Assembly: GCA_963693085.1 (NCBI GenBank)
Contig: OY856409.1
Location: 1,164,792,749-1,164,856,748, forward strand
Direction of reading: 5' to 3'
Source of the DNA: Alisma plantago-aquatica
Lineage: Eukaryota; Streptophyta; Magnoliopsida; Alismatales; Alismataceae
DNA: 64,000 bases
Shown here piece after piece: positions 1 to 10,471 of this stretch. The number at the start of each line of letters is the position of its first letter. Within the stretch, counting starts at the first letter, position 1. The notes beneath the pieces were generated by a model. The model was not told the DNA's origin, made no database searches, and saw only the letters and a program-made list of their open reading frames with translations. The translations under genes and the position numbers were made by a program.

Positions 1-41
1 TCATTGCGACACTGCCTTTTTGCATTTCAACCTGGAACCAT

Positions 42-285
42 GTCGATACCATCGACAAGGCCGTCGATGGTATCGAGTTGACTGAGACAAATCGATCTGA
101 ACTTCTCCAGAGATCTCGATGGTATCGATGCCTGTGTCGATACTATCGACGTTCCCTTCTTGACCACCTGTAGGTATGTCGATACCATCGACGAGGCCGT
201 CGATGGTATCGACTCAGAACAAAATCTGTAGTCATCAACATGTACCCTTGTCGATACCATCGACGAGGGTGTCGATGGTATCGAC
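42..285. repeat. Array of 15-bp palindromes downstream of Athila-1 pol
   Basis: Eight copies of GTCGATACCATCGAC or its reverse complement GTCGATGGTATCGAC (some with one or two changes) occur in 244 bp, at about 42, 63, 115, 135, 178, 199, 250 and 271. Each is itself a 6-bp inverted repeat around ACC/GGT. Most come as facing pairs 6-7 bp apart, so each pair can also fold into a larger hairpin. The stretch lies between the integrase stop and the unseen 3' LTR. A 97-residue ORF across it (27-320, minus) is just the translated repeat and I do not take it as a gene. Confidence 0.85.
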
Positions 286-299
286 TCTGCCTCAGCCTG

Positions 300-461
300 C
301 ACAATGAACAAACGGATCAAGGTATCTTCTTTATACTAAAAATTGAACAAAAATAAAGCAACCTACAATTATAATTAAACTATCCTAATGTACCGATGGT
401 TGGGTTGCCTCCCAACAAGCGCCCTTCTTTAACGTCTTAGGCTAGACGGCTTCCGGGCATC
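300..461 (-). other. Post-integrase non-coding segment of Athila-1
   Basis: Between the integrase stop and the palindrome array, the minus strand reads TTGGGAGGCAACCCAACC at about 396-413. A closely similar GGGAGGCAACCCA motif follows the integrase of the second Athila-like element near 60690, so this is a conserved post-pol signal of this lineage. It is followed by an AT-rich stretch ending in TTGTGCAG (about 300), which resembles a 3' splice site. That would fit the intron-like leader known ahead of the third ORF in Athila elements. The splicing reading is inference only. Confidence 0.45.
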
Positions 462-1394
462 TCATTCATCCAAAAGTGCAATGAGTATAACCTCATTCAC
501 CTTCCTCTTGTAATTCTCACCAAAATAGAGCTTCAGTCTCTGTCCATTTATCAAGAACGTGGTATCACCATCACGCACTAGAATCGCGCCGTGTGGTTTG
601 ACCTCTTCCACCACGAACGGTCCACTCCACTGGGATTTTAACTTCCCGGGATGCAACTTGAGTCGGGAGTTGAACAAAAAAACACTATCTCCTTTCTTGA
701 ACGTGCGCAACTCGATGTGGCGATCGTGGATCAGTTTTGTGCGCTCCTTGTATATCCAGGCATTCTCATATGCCGTCATCCGTAACTCATCCAGCTCATT
801 CAATTCGAACATTCTCTTCCTCCCAGCTTCATCATAACTTAGATTTAGCCTTCTAAGCGCCCAATGGGCCTTGTGCTCCAACTCCACCGGTAGGTGACAA
901 GCCCGGCCATACGCCAACCTAAAAGGCGTGGTGCCTATAGGTGTTTTGTAGGCCGTTCTGTACGCCCACAGTGCATCCGGTAGTAGGGCACTCCAGTTCT
1001 TCCTCGTGGATGCCACCGTTCGCTCTAGAATCTTCTTAATCTCACGGTTGGAGACCTCCACTTGGCCTTGAGTCTGCGGATGATATGGGGTGCCAATGTT
1101 GTGCTTGACCCCATATTTCTTCAATAATGTCGAGAACTTCTGATTCTTGAAATGTGTACCCCCATCACTGATTATCATTCGGGGTATACCAAACCTGCAG
1201 AAAATATTCTCCTTCACGAACCTGCACACTACATTGGAATCATTAGTTCTTGTGGGGATTGCTTCCACCCACTTCGACACATAATCAACTGCTAATAAAA
1301 TATATAAATTTGAGTTCGAGGACACAAAGGGTCCCATGAAATCTATGCCCCACAAATCAAATACCTCAACTTCCTGAAATACATTCAGGGGCAT
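462..1394 (-). pseudogene. Athila-1 integrase, catalytic core and C-terminal part
   Basis: A 310-residue open frame holding the DDE core of a gypsy integrase, which inserts element cDNA into chromosomes. The three acidic residues sit in [15 protein letters not shown] and [11 protein letters not shown]. The HPQTQGQVE and [17 protein letters not shown] blocks are typical, and the C-terminal [17 protein letters not shown] part is the usual DNA-binding tail. There is no chromodomain after it, as expected for Athila/Tat. It is in frame with the upstream RT-RH ORF and separated from it by one TAG at 1398-1400. The ATG at 1392-1394 therefore follows a mutation and is not a native start. Confidence 0.9.
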
Positions 1395-1397
1395 CTC

Positions 1398-2822
1398 CTA
1401 TCGCTTCGAGATATTACCTGCTCGCTGACAAGGATCACATTGCCTCACAAAATCGTAGGCATCCCGAAACAAATTTGGCCAATAAAGGCCGCTTTCCAAA
1501 ACTTTAGCTGCCGTTCGCGAGCTGGCGTGGTGTCCTCCCGTAGGTGATGCATGGCAATGATGGAGAACACTCTCGTACTCCACTTCAGGCACACACCTGT
1601 GTAAAATACCGTCCCTGCATTGCTTAAGAAGAATTGGATCATCCCAAAAATAGTATCTCAAAGAATGAAAGAATCTCTTTTTTTCCTGATATGACCAATC
1701 TTCCAGGATGATCCCGCAAGCCAAATAATTAACAATTTCAGCGAACCAAGGCTCTTTAGAATTAATTTTTAAAAGTTGTTCATCGGGAAACGTCTCAGTT
1801 ATGGGTATATGCAAATCTTTTTCATCCACCCTATCTAACCTAGACAAATGATCAGCCACTACATTCTCAATTCCAGACTTATCCTTGATTTCAATGTCAA
1901 ATTCCTGTAAGAGCAAAATCCACCTAATGAGTCTAGGCTTTGCGTCTTTTTTCTCCATCAAGTATTTTATTGCAGCATGGTCAGTCCATACAACTACTTT
2001 AGATCCTACTAAATACTGCCGAAATTTTTCGAAAGCAAACACAACGACAAGTAATTCTTTTTCAGTAGTTGTATAATTCAATTGAGCATCATTCAGAGTT
2101 TTTGAAGCATAGAAAATCACAACGGGCTTATTATCTACCCGTTGCCCCAATACGGCTCCTACCGCAAAATCCGAAGCGTCACACATCAATTCGAAAGGTT
2201 TTGTCCAATCCGGTGTTTGAACAACCGGGGCAGAAATCAATTTTTCTTTCAAAACATCGAATGCATGTAGACACTTATCATTGAAATCGAAAACCACATC
2301 TTTCTCCAAAAGCTCGGATAAAGGTTTTGCAATTTTAGAAAAATCCTTTATGAATCGCCGATAGAACCCGGCGTGTCCCAGAAAACTTCTCACCCCTTTT
2401 ACAGAATTTGGTGGGGGTAACTTGGAAATGACCTCAATTTTCACTGGGTCCACCTCAAGACCTTTGCCAGACACCTTGTGTCCTAGCACTATTCCCTCTG
2501 TCACCATCATGTGACATTTCTCCCAGTTAAGGACCAAGTGTGTGTCCTCACAACGCTGTAACACTTTATCTAGGTTATAGAGACATTCATCAAACGATGC
2601 TCCATACACCGAGAAGTCATCCATAAAAACCTCGAGACATCGCTCTACCATGTCAGAAAATATGGCGAGCATACAGCGTTGAAACGTCGCAGGTGCATTG
2701 CATAAACCAAACGGCATTCGACGGTAAGCAAAAGTCCCATAGGGACAAGTGAACGTAGATTTCTCTTGATCCAAAGGATCAATCGAGATCTGGTTGTACC
2801 CGAGTACCCGTCTAGAAAACAA
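1398..2822 (-). pseudogene. Athila-1 reverse transcriptase (C half), RNase H and integrase zinc-binding domain
   Basis: A 474-residue open frame. It begins in the RT palm with [16 protein letters not shown], contains the catalytic FMDDF motif, and continues through the thumb ([18 protein letters not shown]). RNase H follows with its acidic residues in [30 protein letters not shown] and VADHLSRL. The HHCC zinc-binding domain of integrase closes it ([12 protein letters not shown], then CDPCQR). It should be continuous with the RT N half upstream, but one base is missing at about 2798-2800, in the codon after GYSG, which puts the two halves in different frames. It ends at the TAG at 1398 that separates it from the integrase core. 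Confidence 0.9.
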
Positions 2823-4387
2823 AAGTGCGATCGCCCGACAAGATGTTCTAAAATTTGATCAATAAACGGTAAAGGAAAATGATCCTTAAGTGTGGCAGCA
2901 TTCAGACGACGGTAGTCAATACAAACTCGCCACCCGGTTACCAATCGGGTGGTGACAGGTTGATTCAATAAATTTTGAGTGACAGTAATTCCCCCCTTCT
3001 TAGGGACTACCTGTGTGGGACTCACCCATGTTGAGTCTGATACGGCATAGATAATCCCTGCAGTAAGAAGTTTAATGACCACTTTCTTCACAACCTCCAT
3101 CATGCTCGGATTTAGACATCTTTGAGGCTGAATCATAGGCTTGGCTCCCTCCTCGAGCCGAATCTTGTGCTGACATAGAGTAGGGAAAATCCCCTTGATG
3201 TCTGCAACAGACCACCCAAAAGCTCCTTGGTGGTTTTTCAGCACTATCAACAGTTGCTCCTCCTCTTCCGCACTCAAATAAGAAGAAACGATCACCGATA
3301 ACTTGTCTTTCTCAGCTAGAAAGACATACTTGAGATGTGGGGGTAGCGGCTTTAATTCCAAATCTGGCGAGCTGATAAGAGATGATTGCAGCGGTGGGGG
3401 AAATGCACCTAAATCTTCATAGTGCCTCGCATAGAAGCATGGAAGCATCTGAAGCATTTTAGCGCACTCCTTGAGTGATTTACTCTGCATCCAATCATAT
3501 GTAATATTCAACAAACAAGCCTCCAGCGATAATTCCGGATGTGCATCAACAACAGAAATAGTAATCACATCATCCTCCCAAAAAGGCGGAATGTTCTCAT
3601 TCTCATCATTCGGAAATCCCACAGCTTTACACAAAGAAACAACCTTAGTCTGCTCCATGATATCCACAGCTAAGGTTCCATTATCTACCTTGCTCATCAC
3701 ATGAGCCATGTCCAGAAATGGTTTTCTAAGGCAGAGTGAGATATTGCGATCCATATGTTTCACCATATTACATTGTTCTTTTGCTTTAGATGGTGCAGTG
3801 CTAGAAGGCATGACCATCTCAAAGCGGTCATCTGCTATGCCCAAGGTCAAGCGACCTCTTCCCATCTCTAAGATCATGTCGGCTGTAGCTTGGAAAGGAC
3901 GTCCAAGTAACAGCTCATTGCCATGCTCATCCTGCATCTCCATAACCACAAAATCAGCCGGAAAGACAAATCGATCCACCTTTACTAAGACATCTTCACA
4001 GATTCCATAAGGCTTCACCACATAGTTGTCGGCCAATTGAATAGTCATATTGCTCGGCCGTGACTCCTTCAGTCCCAACTTTTTAAATGTCAAAAGGGGC
4101 ATCAAGTTGATGCTTGCCCCTGAATCACACAATGCTTCTCCAAATTTACACTTCCCGATATAGCAAGAAATGTTGAAACATCCTGGATCCTGTCTCTTTG
4201 GCGGCAAAGTGCCCATAATGAAGGCACTCACTTGCTCCTTTAGCACAACAACCTCAGTATCTGGTATTTTCCTCTTCTTGGTAATGACATCTTTTAGAAA
4301 CTTCCCGTATGAAGGGATTTGCTCAATGGCTTCCAGTAACGGGATATTGACTGAAAGCTTCCTAAAACTGTCCAGGAACTTCTTGAA
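2800..4387 (-). pseudogene. Athila-1 protease and reverse transcriptase N half
   Basis: Open on the minus strand from the TAG at 4388 down to the frameshift near 2800. The aspartic protease active site is CDSGASINLMP and the second conserved block is LLLGRPFQATADMIL. The spacer that follows leads to RT blocks YAVSDSTWVSPTQVVPKKGG, TGWRVCIDYRRLNAATLKDH and [15 protein letters not shown], then CFLDGYSG, after which the frame is lost. Residues beyond this point in the annotated open frame (to 2645) are out-of-frame noise over the next ORF. The catalytic Asp-Ser-Gly of the protease is intact. Confidence 0.88.
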
Positions 4388-4798
4388 CTATGCATCTACC
4401 TTCCTTGCCTTCATACTATTTGGATAAGGGACCAGAACAGCTTGTGCCCTTTGATGAGGTGGCACATAAGGCGTCTTTTTCTGCGGTTCCTCCTCAGCAT
4501 CCTGTTCTTCAGTACTCTCTACGGCTATGTCTTCAACTTGCCCTGAGACTGGTGTGGGCTGCTCCACATTGGTTTCACCTTCAACTTCATCTCGCGGTGT
4601 GCTTGTTTCATCAGTTCTTGGATTCAACACTTTCTTACCGCTTCTCAGCAGAATTGCCTTAGCTTGCTGGTTTCCCCCGGGAACATTGGTATTCCCCGGA
4701 AAACCCAGATGTGCCGGTTTCTTCAAACTAGCTATTTCGGCTGCCATCTGCGCCATGGATGTCTCTATGGTCCTCATTTGAGCCCCATGGCTCTGCAA
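4388..4798 (-). pseudogene. Athila-1 gag C-terminal/linker part
   Basis: A 136-residue piece in the same frame as gag upstream and protease downstream, bounded by TAG codons at 4802-4804 and 4388-4390. It carries ILLRSGKKV and the YVPPHQRAQAVLVPYP run that marks the gag-protease linker in Athila elements. An acidic, Thr- and Glu-rich middle (TEEQDAEEEPQKK) precedes it. Between 4799 and 4945 the frame goes on with Gln-rich sequence but is broken by TAG (4802) and TAA (4868). All these stops would revert to Gln codons by one transition. Confidence 0.8.
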
Positions 4799-4945
4799 TG
4801 TCTACCCAAATTGATTCATGTATTCTCCTTGTTGCTTGATTTGCTGCCCGAATGTCTTCATTAACTCTTAATTTTGCTTGATGACCTGATTGAGCAACTC
4901 CGTGCTCTTATCTTCTGCAACCGGCGCGGGCTTGGCTTCCAGATC

Positions 4946-5950
4946 CTACAGAAAATTGTTCGGATCCTTCCATGAGAACTTTTTGTCCTTTCTCCATGAG
5001 TAGTCATTGTTCCTATACCCTTGTTGTTGTCTCATGTACTTGACTTGAGCCTCATCCTCAGACTCATTATCTTCCTTTTGCAGTAACTTCTTTGCGAGAA
5101 GATCCATCTTCTCATTCAGCTCTCTCATTGCCTTTGATTCACTGGCGACTCGTGCTTGCTCAACTGGGCCTCTCTCTCTTTCTCCCCAAGACTGCTTTCT
5201 AGCCATGTTCTTGAGTATTTCCCAGCATCTAGTGTCTATGTTGTTTAGAAAAAATCCCGACCCGGCTGAATCCAGATTACTCCTATCATGCTCGGAGAGA
5301 GCAAAATAAAAGATTTTCACCTGCGTTTCCTTGTCCAACCCGTGATGCGGACACCTCCTCAACATAACCTGGAATCGCTCCCAGGTCTCAGAATATGTTT
5401 CACCAGCCTGTTGGTTGAAATTATAAATCTTCCGGATCATGTCGTTAGTCTTCTCAGGAGGGAAGAACCTCTCAAAGAAGACCTCCACCATATGGTCCCA
5501 AGACTCCATGAACTCATCGTCTAGATTATGTAGCCACTCTCTTACTGCTCCCGCCAAGGAACTTGGGAAAAGCTTGAGATACAATGCATCTTGTGGAAAC
5601 CTGTCTATTTTTACCATGTCGCAGTTTTCAACGAACTGGCTGATGTGTGCAATAGGATCCTCATTCTTCAGCCCATGAAACACATTTGATTTCACCAAAT
5701 TAATCAACGCTGGATCGATCTTATATGTCGGTATGTTGATCGCCTGCTTCTTTATAGGCCCCTTTGAAGCTGATGAGGAAGAAGCTTTGATCTTCTCCCA
5801 TATGGTCTGTGGCTCGGCCATCTCTTCTGGTTCAGATTCAGAATCTACCTCTTCTTGGTACTCTTGCTCGGAATGCTCCTCGTCCTCAGGTCCCAAAAAT
5901 GGAACCTCGGGTGCGCGTTCTGCGTAGTCAGTACTACGTGTCTGCACCAT
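4946..5950 (-). pseudogene. Athila-1 gag polyprotein
   Basis: A 334-residue open frame starting MVQTRSTDYAE at 5950, about 165 bp downstream of the primer site. The retrotransposon gag domain covers roughly residues 100-235: FPSSLAGAVREWLHNLDDEF, WDHMVEVFFERFFPPEKT, then ETYSETWERFQVMLRRCPHHG. Gag forms the cytoplasmic particle that packages element RNA. The C-terminal part is charged and holds a predicted coiled-coil-like run (MRELNEKMDLLAKKLLQKED). It ends WRKDKKFSWKDPNNFL at a TAG (4946-4948). The frame continues in register beyond the stop, so this is a nonsense mutation and not the natural end. Confidence 0.88.
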
Positions 5951-6114
5951 ACACAGTACCTGAAATAATAAAATTCGAATTCATTACTAAGCTTAGACGA
6001 GTATAAACAATTAAAGCACAATGTAAAAATATTTGAAATTGAATAAAAAAATAAAAAAAAATTGTGGCCTAGAGTGGCCGCGCATAGCACTCGAAGTGCC
6101 AACAATTCGCCGTA

Positions 6115-6132
6115 TCCCCGGCAACGGCGCCA
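6115..6132 (-). other. Primer binding site for tRNA-Asp
   Basis: On the minus strand this reads TGGCGCCGTTGCCGGGGA. It is complementary to the 3' end of plant tRNA-Asp(GUC), the usual primer of Athila elements. It lies six bases inside the LTR end at 6139. Confidence 0.93.
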
Positions 6133-6138
6133 AAAACT

Positions 6139-7733
6139 TGACGTGTATTTTACTACGCGCTAAAAACAAAAGTATACGCGTCGAGTAGTACAGGCCTTGT
6201 GAGGCCCGAGTCGAACACAGAGATACTCAGAATTGTCAGAGACTCCTACTAACTATTTGCGATCAGCTAAGCCGAATAACAAATTGGGGTTTGTTGTCAA
6301 AATTAAAAGAAAATAAAAATAAAACAAAGCAAACAATCGATTAAAGGTTAATTTAATCAATTCAAAAAGGAATCTTTAGGATTGCGGTTTCACCGCGGGT
6401 TTTCATTGTATTAGATTTTATATAATGCCTCAATATTCTCTCTCTATCCAGGTAGTGGCCTGAAAACAGAATTGCCCACTGTCGTGGTACAATTCACTAC
6501 TTAGGTTTAGGTCGGTTCCACCGTCGTAGTAACCTATCCCCTAAACTAAGTGCATTACGAACGATCTCTCAGTATCCACCATTAATTTTACATCACCTTG
6601 TTCAAGGGATTTATCGATTAATATAGGTTTCGTCTCTTTTCAGCCGTTAATCCTTCTGTCGAAGTGATTGAGGGCGTTAGGTTATTATTATGGTGATCAA
6701 GCATAACAATATATGGAGAAAACGAAGCTATACCACGGATTTAAGAGAGAAAATATGAATTACTATTATAAACTTGTCATACAATGAATTCTCGGGCTAC
6801 TCCCGGTCCTAAAGATGGAGGGGATTAGCCCCGCATGTTCATCTCACACAAGTACATGGTAAAAATAGGGGAAATCATATGAAAAACGTGAATTGAAAGG
6901 GAAAAACCCTGAACGGAGAAGAACCGATCGATCCTTTGCGTAGAACACGTGCTTTCCTGCCTCTTGGTGGTGAAATCTATCTTCGGCAGCGTCCGGATCG
7001 ACTGGTATGAACTTCTGGCCTCCGTTCTCCTTTTTCTCGCTCCTCGGCACTTGTGCAATGGCTAATCCGATCTCCTCATTTTCTGGGCGGCTGTCATTAG
7101 GTATAAGTCCCTAATTAGGTCGCTCATTAACTCCAGCCGTCCAATTGAGATCATTAGAAAGCAAACTCATATCCTATGGTGTCGATACCATCGACGCGAG
7201 TCGATGGTATCGACCCACTACAGTAGCGGCTGGCTGCAACCCCTTCCTTTGTCACGCCCGACATCATCTCGATACCATCGACTCGAGTCGATGGTATCGA
7301 CTTCCTTTTGGTGTCGGTTTTGTCATTTTGCGACACTGTAGCCTCCGTGTATCCATGGTATCGACTGGGTGTCGATACTATCGACTGCTTCTTCGTTAGC
7401 AACCTGAAGGTATCTCGATACCATCGACATCAAGTCGATGGTATCGACTTTTTGCTGCTCCTTTCGGCTGGCAACATGTGGCCTTGTCGATGGTATCGAC
7501 GGAAGCAAATACTTGTTTTTCCTGAAATTCAAAGACAGGATCAAATAAATCCACACAAATAATAATAATGTGATAATTAATGCTCAAAATGATAAAACTA
7601 AGGGTATTTGACATAAAATGATGGCAAAGACCAAAATGGATGAATTATGCGATATTAACCATAGAAATGACTAATTAAAGCATAAAACACACATAAAACA
7701 AGTCTATAAATGCGACTCAAAATCATCGCATCA
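6139..7733 (-). repeat. 5' LTR of Athila-1
   Basis: About 1.59 kb with TG...CA ends: TGATGCGATGATTTTGAG at the outer end (7733) and ACACGTCA next to the primer site. The outer edge could also be 7730, since the terminal bases are ambiguous. A minus-strand TATATAAA-like box lies near 6417-6424, about 280 bp before the LTR end. This would make a long U3, a short R and U5. The outer third holds an array of palindromes (7181-7500). The partner 3' LTR is outside the window, so identity and age cannot be judged here. Confidence 0.75.
7181..7500. repeat. Array of 15-bp palindromes in the Athila-1 LTR
   Basis: About nine copies of GTCGATACCATCGAC or its complement GTCGATGGTATCGAC, at roughly 7181, 7200, 7269, 7288, 7354, 7371, 7413, 7434 and 7486. 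Several form facing pairs 4-6 bp apart. The same motif, with partly similar connecting sequence, occurs downstream of pol at 42-285. In element orientation the array lies 230-550 bp into the LTR, inside the presumed U3. ORFs here merely translate the repeat. Confidence 0.87.
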
Positions 7734-7734
7734 G

Positions 7735-8137
7735 TGTTGGTGCAAGGACTCCCACCACGATCAGACGGAGGAAGCGAGCGTCAAGCTCACTGGACAGTTG
7801 TGTCCTGTCTAATGATGTCGTGTCTGAATTCACAACGGTGTTTGCCAAGGTACATGAGATGGGCAGCGGAATTGCTGTTAGGTATAATGATAAAGACGAA
7901 TACCAAACCATTTTGCACCACTTTCATGCAAGCTACCCTGACGCCCATGTCCCAGTTTTTACCACTCTTGTGCACGCCATAAAAGATCCAGCTAACCGTA
8001 ACATTTACCTAGGCCTTATGGACACCCCACAAAAAATTACCATTTGGTTGCAAGACTTGTGGGAAATGAAGAACACAGCTTCTGCAACTTCTGCATCACA
8101 ATCACCCTTCACGCCACAATCTCCACCGTACTTTTGA
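7735..8137 (+). pseudogene. Harbinger copy 1 ORF1 (Myb-like accessory protein), C-terminal fragment
   Basis: An open frame that begins right at the LTR junction and stops at 8135-8137. Its residues (CVLSNDVVSEF, then TILHHFHASYPDA and TTLVHAIKDPANRNIY) match the C-terminal part of the copy-2 ORF1 at 33305-33700 (CVLSNDVLSQF, TILQHFNDTFPDA, TTLVNAIKESTNHNIY). Copy 2 shows that the missing N-terminal half carries a SANT/Myb-type DNA-binding domain. In PIF/Harbinger elements this second protein helps the transposase enter the nucleus and bind DNA. The fragment starts where Athila-1 inserted, so it is cut and lacks a native start. Confidence 0.75.
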
Positions 8138-8380
8138 GGTTGTGTAATTTATTAAGAACTATATCAGTATCATGCCTTTTATTTGATGAACTTTATCGAA
8201 AATTCTTGTACTATTTTATTCCATTGGGAACAATCTCTGAACTATGGTATTATGTAATGGTTTATCTTGTTATTTGATATTTGGTCAGTATTTGCTATTT
8301 TGTCGCTATAGCCCTAATTTCATTTCCACAATATCTCGATATTTCCCTGATGCGGATAATCACTTTTAATTATAGACGTG
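8138..8380 (+). other. Spacer between Harbinger ORF1 and transposase
   Basis: About 240 bp of AT-rich DNA between the ORF1 stop and the transposase start. I see no coding signal. Copy 2 has a comparable gap at 32892-33304. Confidence 0.5.
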
Positions 8381-9721
8381 ATGGCTGGTATTCATCCATA
8401 TGAAACAATTGATGACATTCTACAACTACTGGATCTTATGTCTGGTACGGCTAATGACATTGCTAACGCAATATCCTAACAAATAGCTGACCAAATTTCC
8501 CACAATATCATGCAAAATTCTGACGCCGCACACACACACCAACCAATACCGAGATCGGTTAGTATTAGGAGCGTCCATCAAAAGGTTTTAGAAATAATAA
8601 CCAACCATGAAAGGAAGGCATACGATCTCTACCGTATGCTACCCAACACAGTTTTAGCCTTTGTTGACAAACTTGAGGATCGAGGTTTGTTGAAAAGTAC
8701 CAGAGGTGTGTCATCAGTGGAGGCAGTTTGCTACTTCCTTCAAATGGTTGGCCATGGCCATACCAACCATGTTCTTGCAGAGGACTACATTCACAGTGGT
8801 GAGACCATAAGTAGAAAGTTTAACGAGGTGCTGGATGCAGTGTGTGCTTTGTGCAACGAATATATTGGCATTCCAACTGCATCCACAACTCCGCACCGCC
8901 GCATCGCCGAGAGTTCAAGATTTTACCTTTACTTCATGGTATGACCATCACTTAGTTGACCATTGTCCATTCCATTATTAATATAACCACTATCGTCATC
9001 GTTGAGTGTGGTATTTACTTGCGTATTTCTTATATACTTGTCTTAGGATGCCATTGGGGCAATTGACGGGACACACATCCCCATTTTGGTGAAGCGCGAA
9101 AAGCATAACCGATATAGGAATAGAAAAGGGAATGTTTCCATGAATGTCATGGCTGTAGTAGACTTCTTAATGGAGTTTACATATATCATGACTGGTTGGG
9201 AGGGATCTGCTGCTGACCAAAGGGTACTTCACGCAGCTACAACCACAGGCGGGTTCAAAGTACCCGTTGGGAAGTACTATCTTGTTGATGCAGGGTACGC
9301 CAACACCAGCCAATTTCTTGCACCATATCGAAACGTTGCTTACTATATAGCAGAGTATCGGGGTAACAGAGGGTCATACACAAGCAAAAAGGAAATGTTC
9401 AACCACCGACATGCTCAACTACGTAACGTTGTCGAGCGAGCCCTTGGTGTGTTGAAGAAGAGGTTTTCCTACTTTTGTAAAGGAGCGAATTTTCCTGTGC
9501 AGTCTCAGTCTCGGATTGTAATGGCTTGTTGTATCGTTCACAATTTTATCCGACGCCAAAATGATGGCGATCCTATGATGGACAAAAACTTGGATGAGCC
9601 TCATACTACCACTGACATCTTGAACGAATTGAGTTCTCTCCAACAAATAAGCCAGGCCGATGCTAGAGAGGGAGATGTTTTGCGTGAAACTGTTGCCAAT
9701 TCTATGTGGGCAAATCAGTGA
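8381..9721 (+). pseudogene. PIF/Harbinger DDE transposase, copy 1 (one early nonsense codon)
   Basis: Two exons: 8381-8938 and 9047-9721, with a GT-AG intron between. The join gives a frame in which FYLYFM runs into DAIGAIDGTHIP. The catalytic triad is visible: Asp in AIDGTHIP, Asp in YLVDAGYANT and Glu in NVVERALGVLKKRF. The domain is DDE_Tnp_4 (HARBI1-like nuclease). Exon 1 holds the conserved block SSVEAVCYFLQMVGHGHTN before the nuclease. The ATG at 8381 matches the start of copy 2, but a TAA at 8477-8479 interrupts residue 33 (copy alignment suggests a Gln codon). Translation could restart at the ATG at 8510. Everything after that is open, making this the best preserved transposase in the window. 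Confidence 0.88.
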
Positions 9722-9899
9722 TTTATACATTTGTTTTCTAACTTGCAGACATTGAAACATGTTCTACAAAATGTTTCACTTACTCCCTTTTTTTTGTAAC
9801 TTAACGACCAACTTTTGTTCTCAAACTGTATTGTTCACTACAATTTTGCCTACTTATAAACAATGTGAAATTATGTCTCATTAGGTTTTCTGTCTAGAA

Positions 9900-10325
9900 A
9901 TGGAAAATGACATGCCGTCGTGCCCATGTGGTCTGCACTGCACCGTACGAGTGTACATGGATGCCACATATGTGGCAAATGGACGGTTTGAAGACAACAA
10001 TCCCCACAGGCCATATTTTACATGCGGTAGGGGTCTTATACCAACCAGATGCCATATGAGGTTGCCTGCGCAGCAAGTACCACCTACAGTGGCTACTCTG
10101 ACTGCAATTAGGGATGCAATGGTATCACAGCTCGCATATGCACGTAGCGAACGCAAGTTCTGGTCAGAACATTGTGCCTTTGTCTGTTCAACAAGAGCAG
10201 ACACGGATAGGTTACAAGAAGAAATTTCAAATATGCGGGAGAGGTGCTGATATCTTCGCCACCAACTTCAAATAACGAGCGATAATGACTCTTCAATAGA
10301 AGAAGATGGATACAATACGTCATAG
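9900..10325 (+). pseudogene. GRF-type zinc-finger-like protein 1, copy 1
   Basis: ATG at 9900 and open to a TGA at 10248-10250. The frame then goes on to a second stop at 10323-10325, and copy 2 ends at the same place (EEEGYNTS, stop). The TGA is therefore probably a CGA-to-TGA change. The N-terminus has CPCGLHC and NPHRPYFTC, which match the first half of the GRF zinc finger seen in topoisomerase 3 and APE2, where it binds single-stranded nucleic acid. The usual second half (Cys then aromatic-Phe-x-Trp) is not clear in this frame. The C-terminal part is charged and probably helical. It follows the transposase by 180 bp on the same strand. Function inside the element is unknown. Confidence 0.6.
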
Positions 10326-10471
10326 ATATACTATATTATGATATGTCCAAATTAACTTCACTTGTCTGTTGCAACAATTAGCTACTCCTGAACAAATGGT
10401 CTTCATATTATCTTTGAAAACTATGTCATGAACTTGATATTTTTCTATTAATCGTCAATTTGTTTTATTAG

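Larger units (their letters stand above)
1..7733 (-). mobile_element. Athila-like Ty3/gypsy retrotransposon 1 (3' end off window)
   Basis: Read on the minus strand the order is 5' LTR (7733-6139), tRNA-Asp primer site, gag, protease, reverse transcriptase, RNase H, integrase, then a palindrome-rich 3' non-coding stretch that runs off the left edge. The Athila/Tat placement rests on the tRNA-Asp PBS, the gag type (CPHHG motif), the LLGRPF block of the protease region, RT blocks such as WRVCIDYRRLN and [16 protein letters not shown], and absence of a chromodomain. All coding parts lie in one frame up to about 2800, where a 1-nt loss shifts it. Five nonsense codons break it (4946, 4868, 4802, 4388, 1398). 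It has landed in ORF1 of a Harbinger element whose remainder resumes at 7731-7734. It is not autonomous as it stands. Confidence 0.9.

Noticed and set aside
42..285. CRISPR-like array
   Set aside because: Repeats are short palindromes with irregular spacing in both orientations, in a plant retrotransposon. There are no equal-length spacers, leader or cas genes.
27..320. 97-residue minus-strand ORF with repeated SIPST, MVST and DGID words
   Set aside because: It is the translation of the 15-bp palindrome array. Similar ORFs appear in several frames over the matching LTR array (7154-7556), so it carries no evidence of a gene.
559..837. Plus-strand ORFs across the Athila-1 pol region (also 3708-4010, 4390-4662 and others)
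   Set aside because: They are antisense shadows of gag-pol coding sequence, whose minus-strand frames show clear family motifs.
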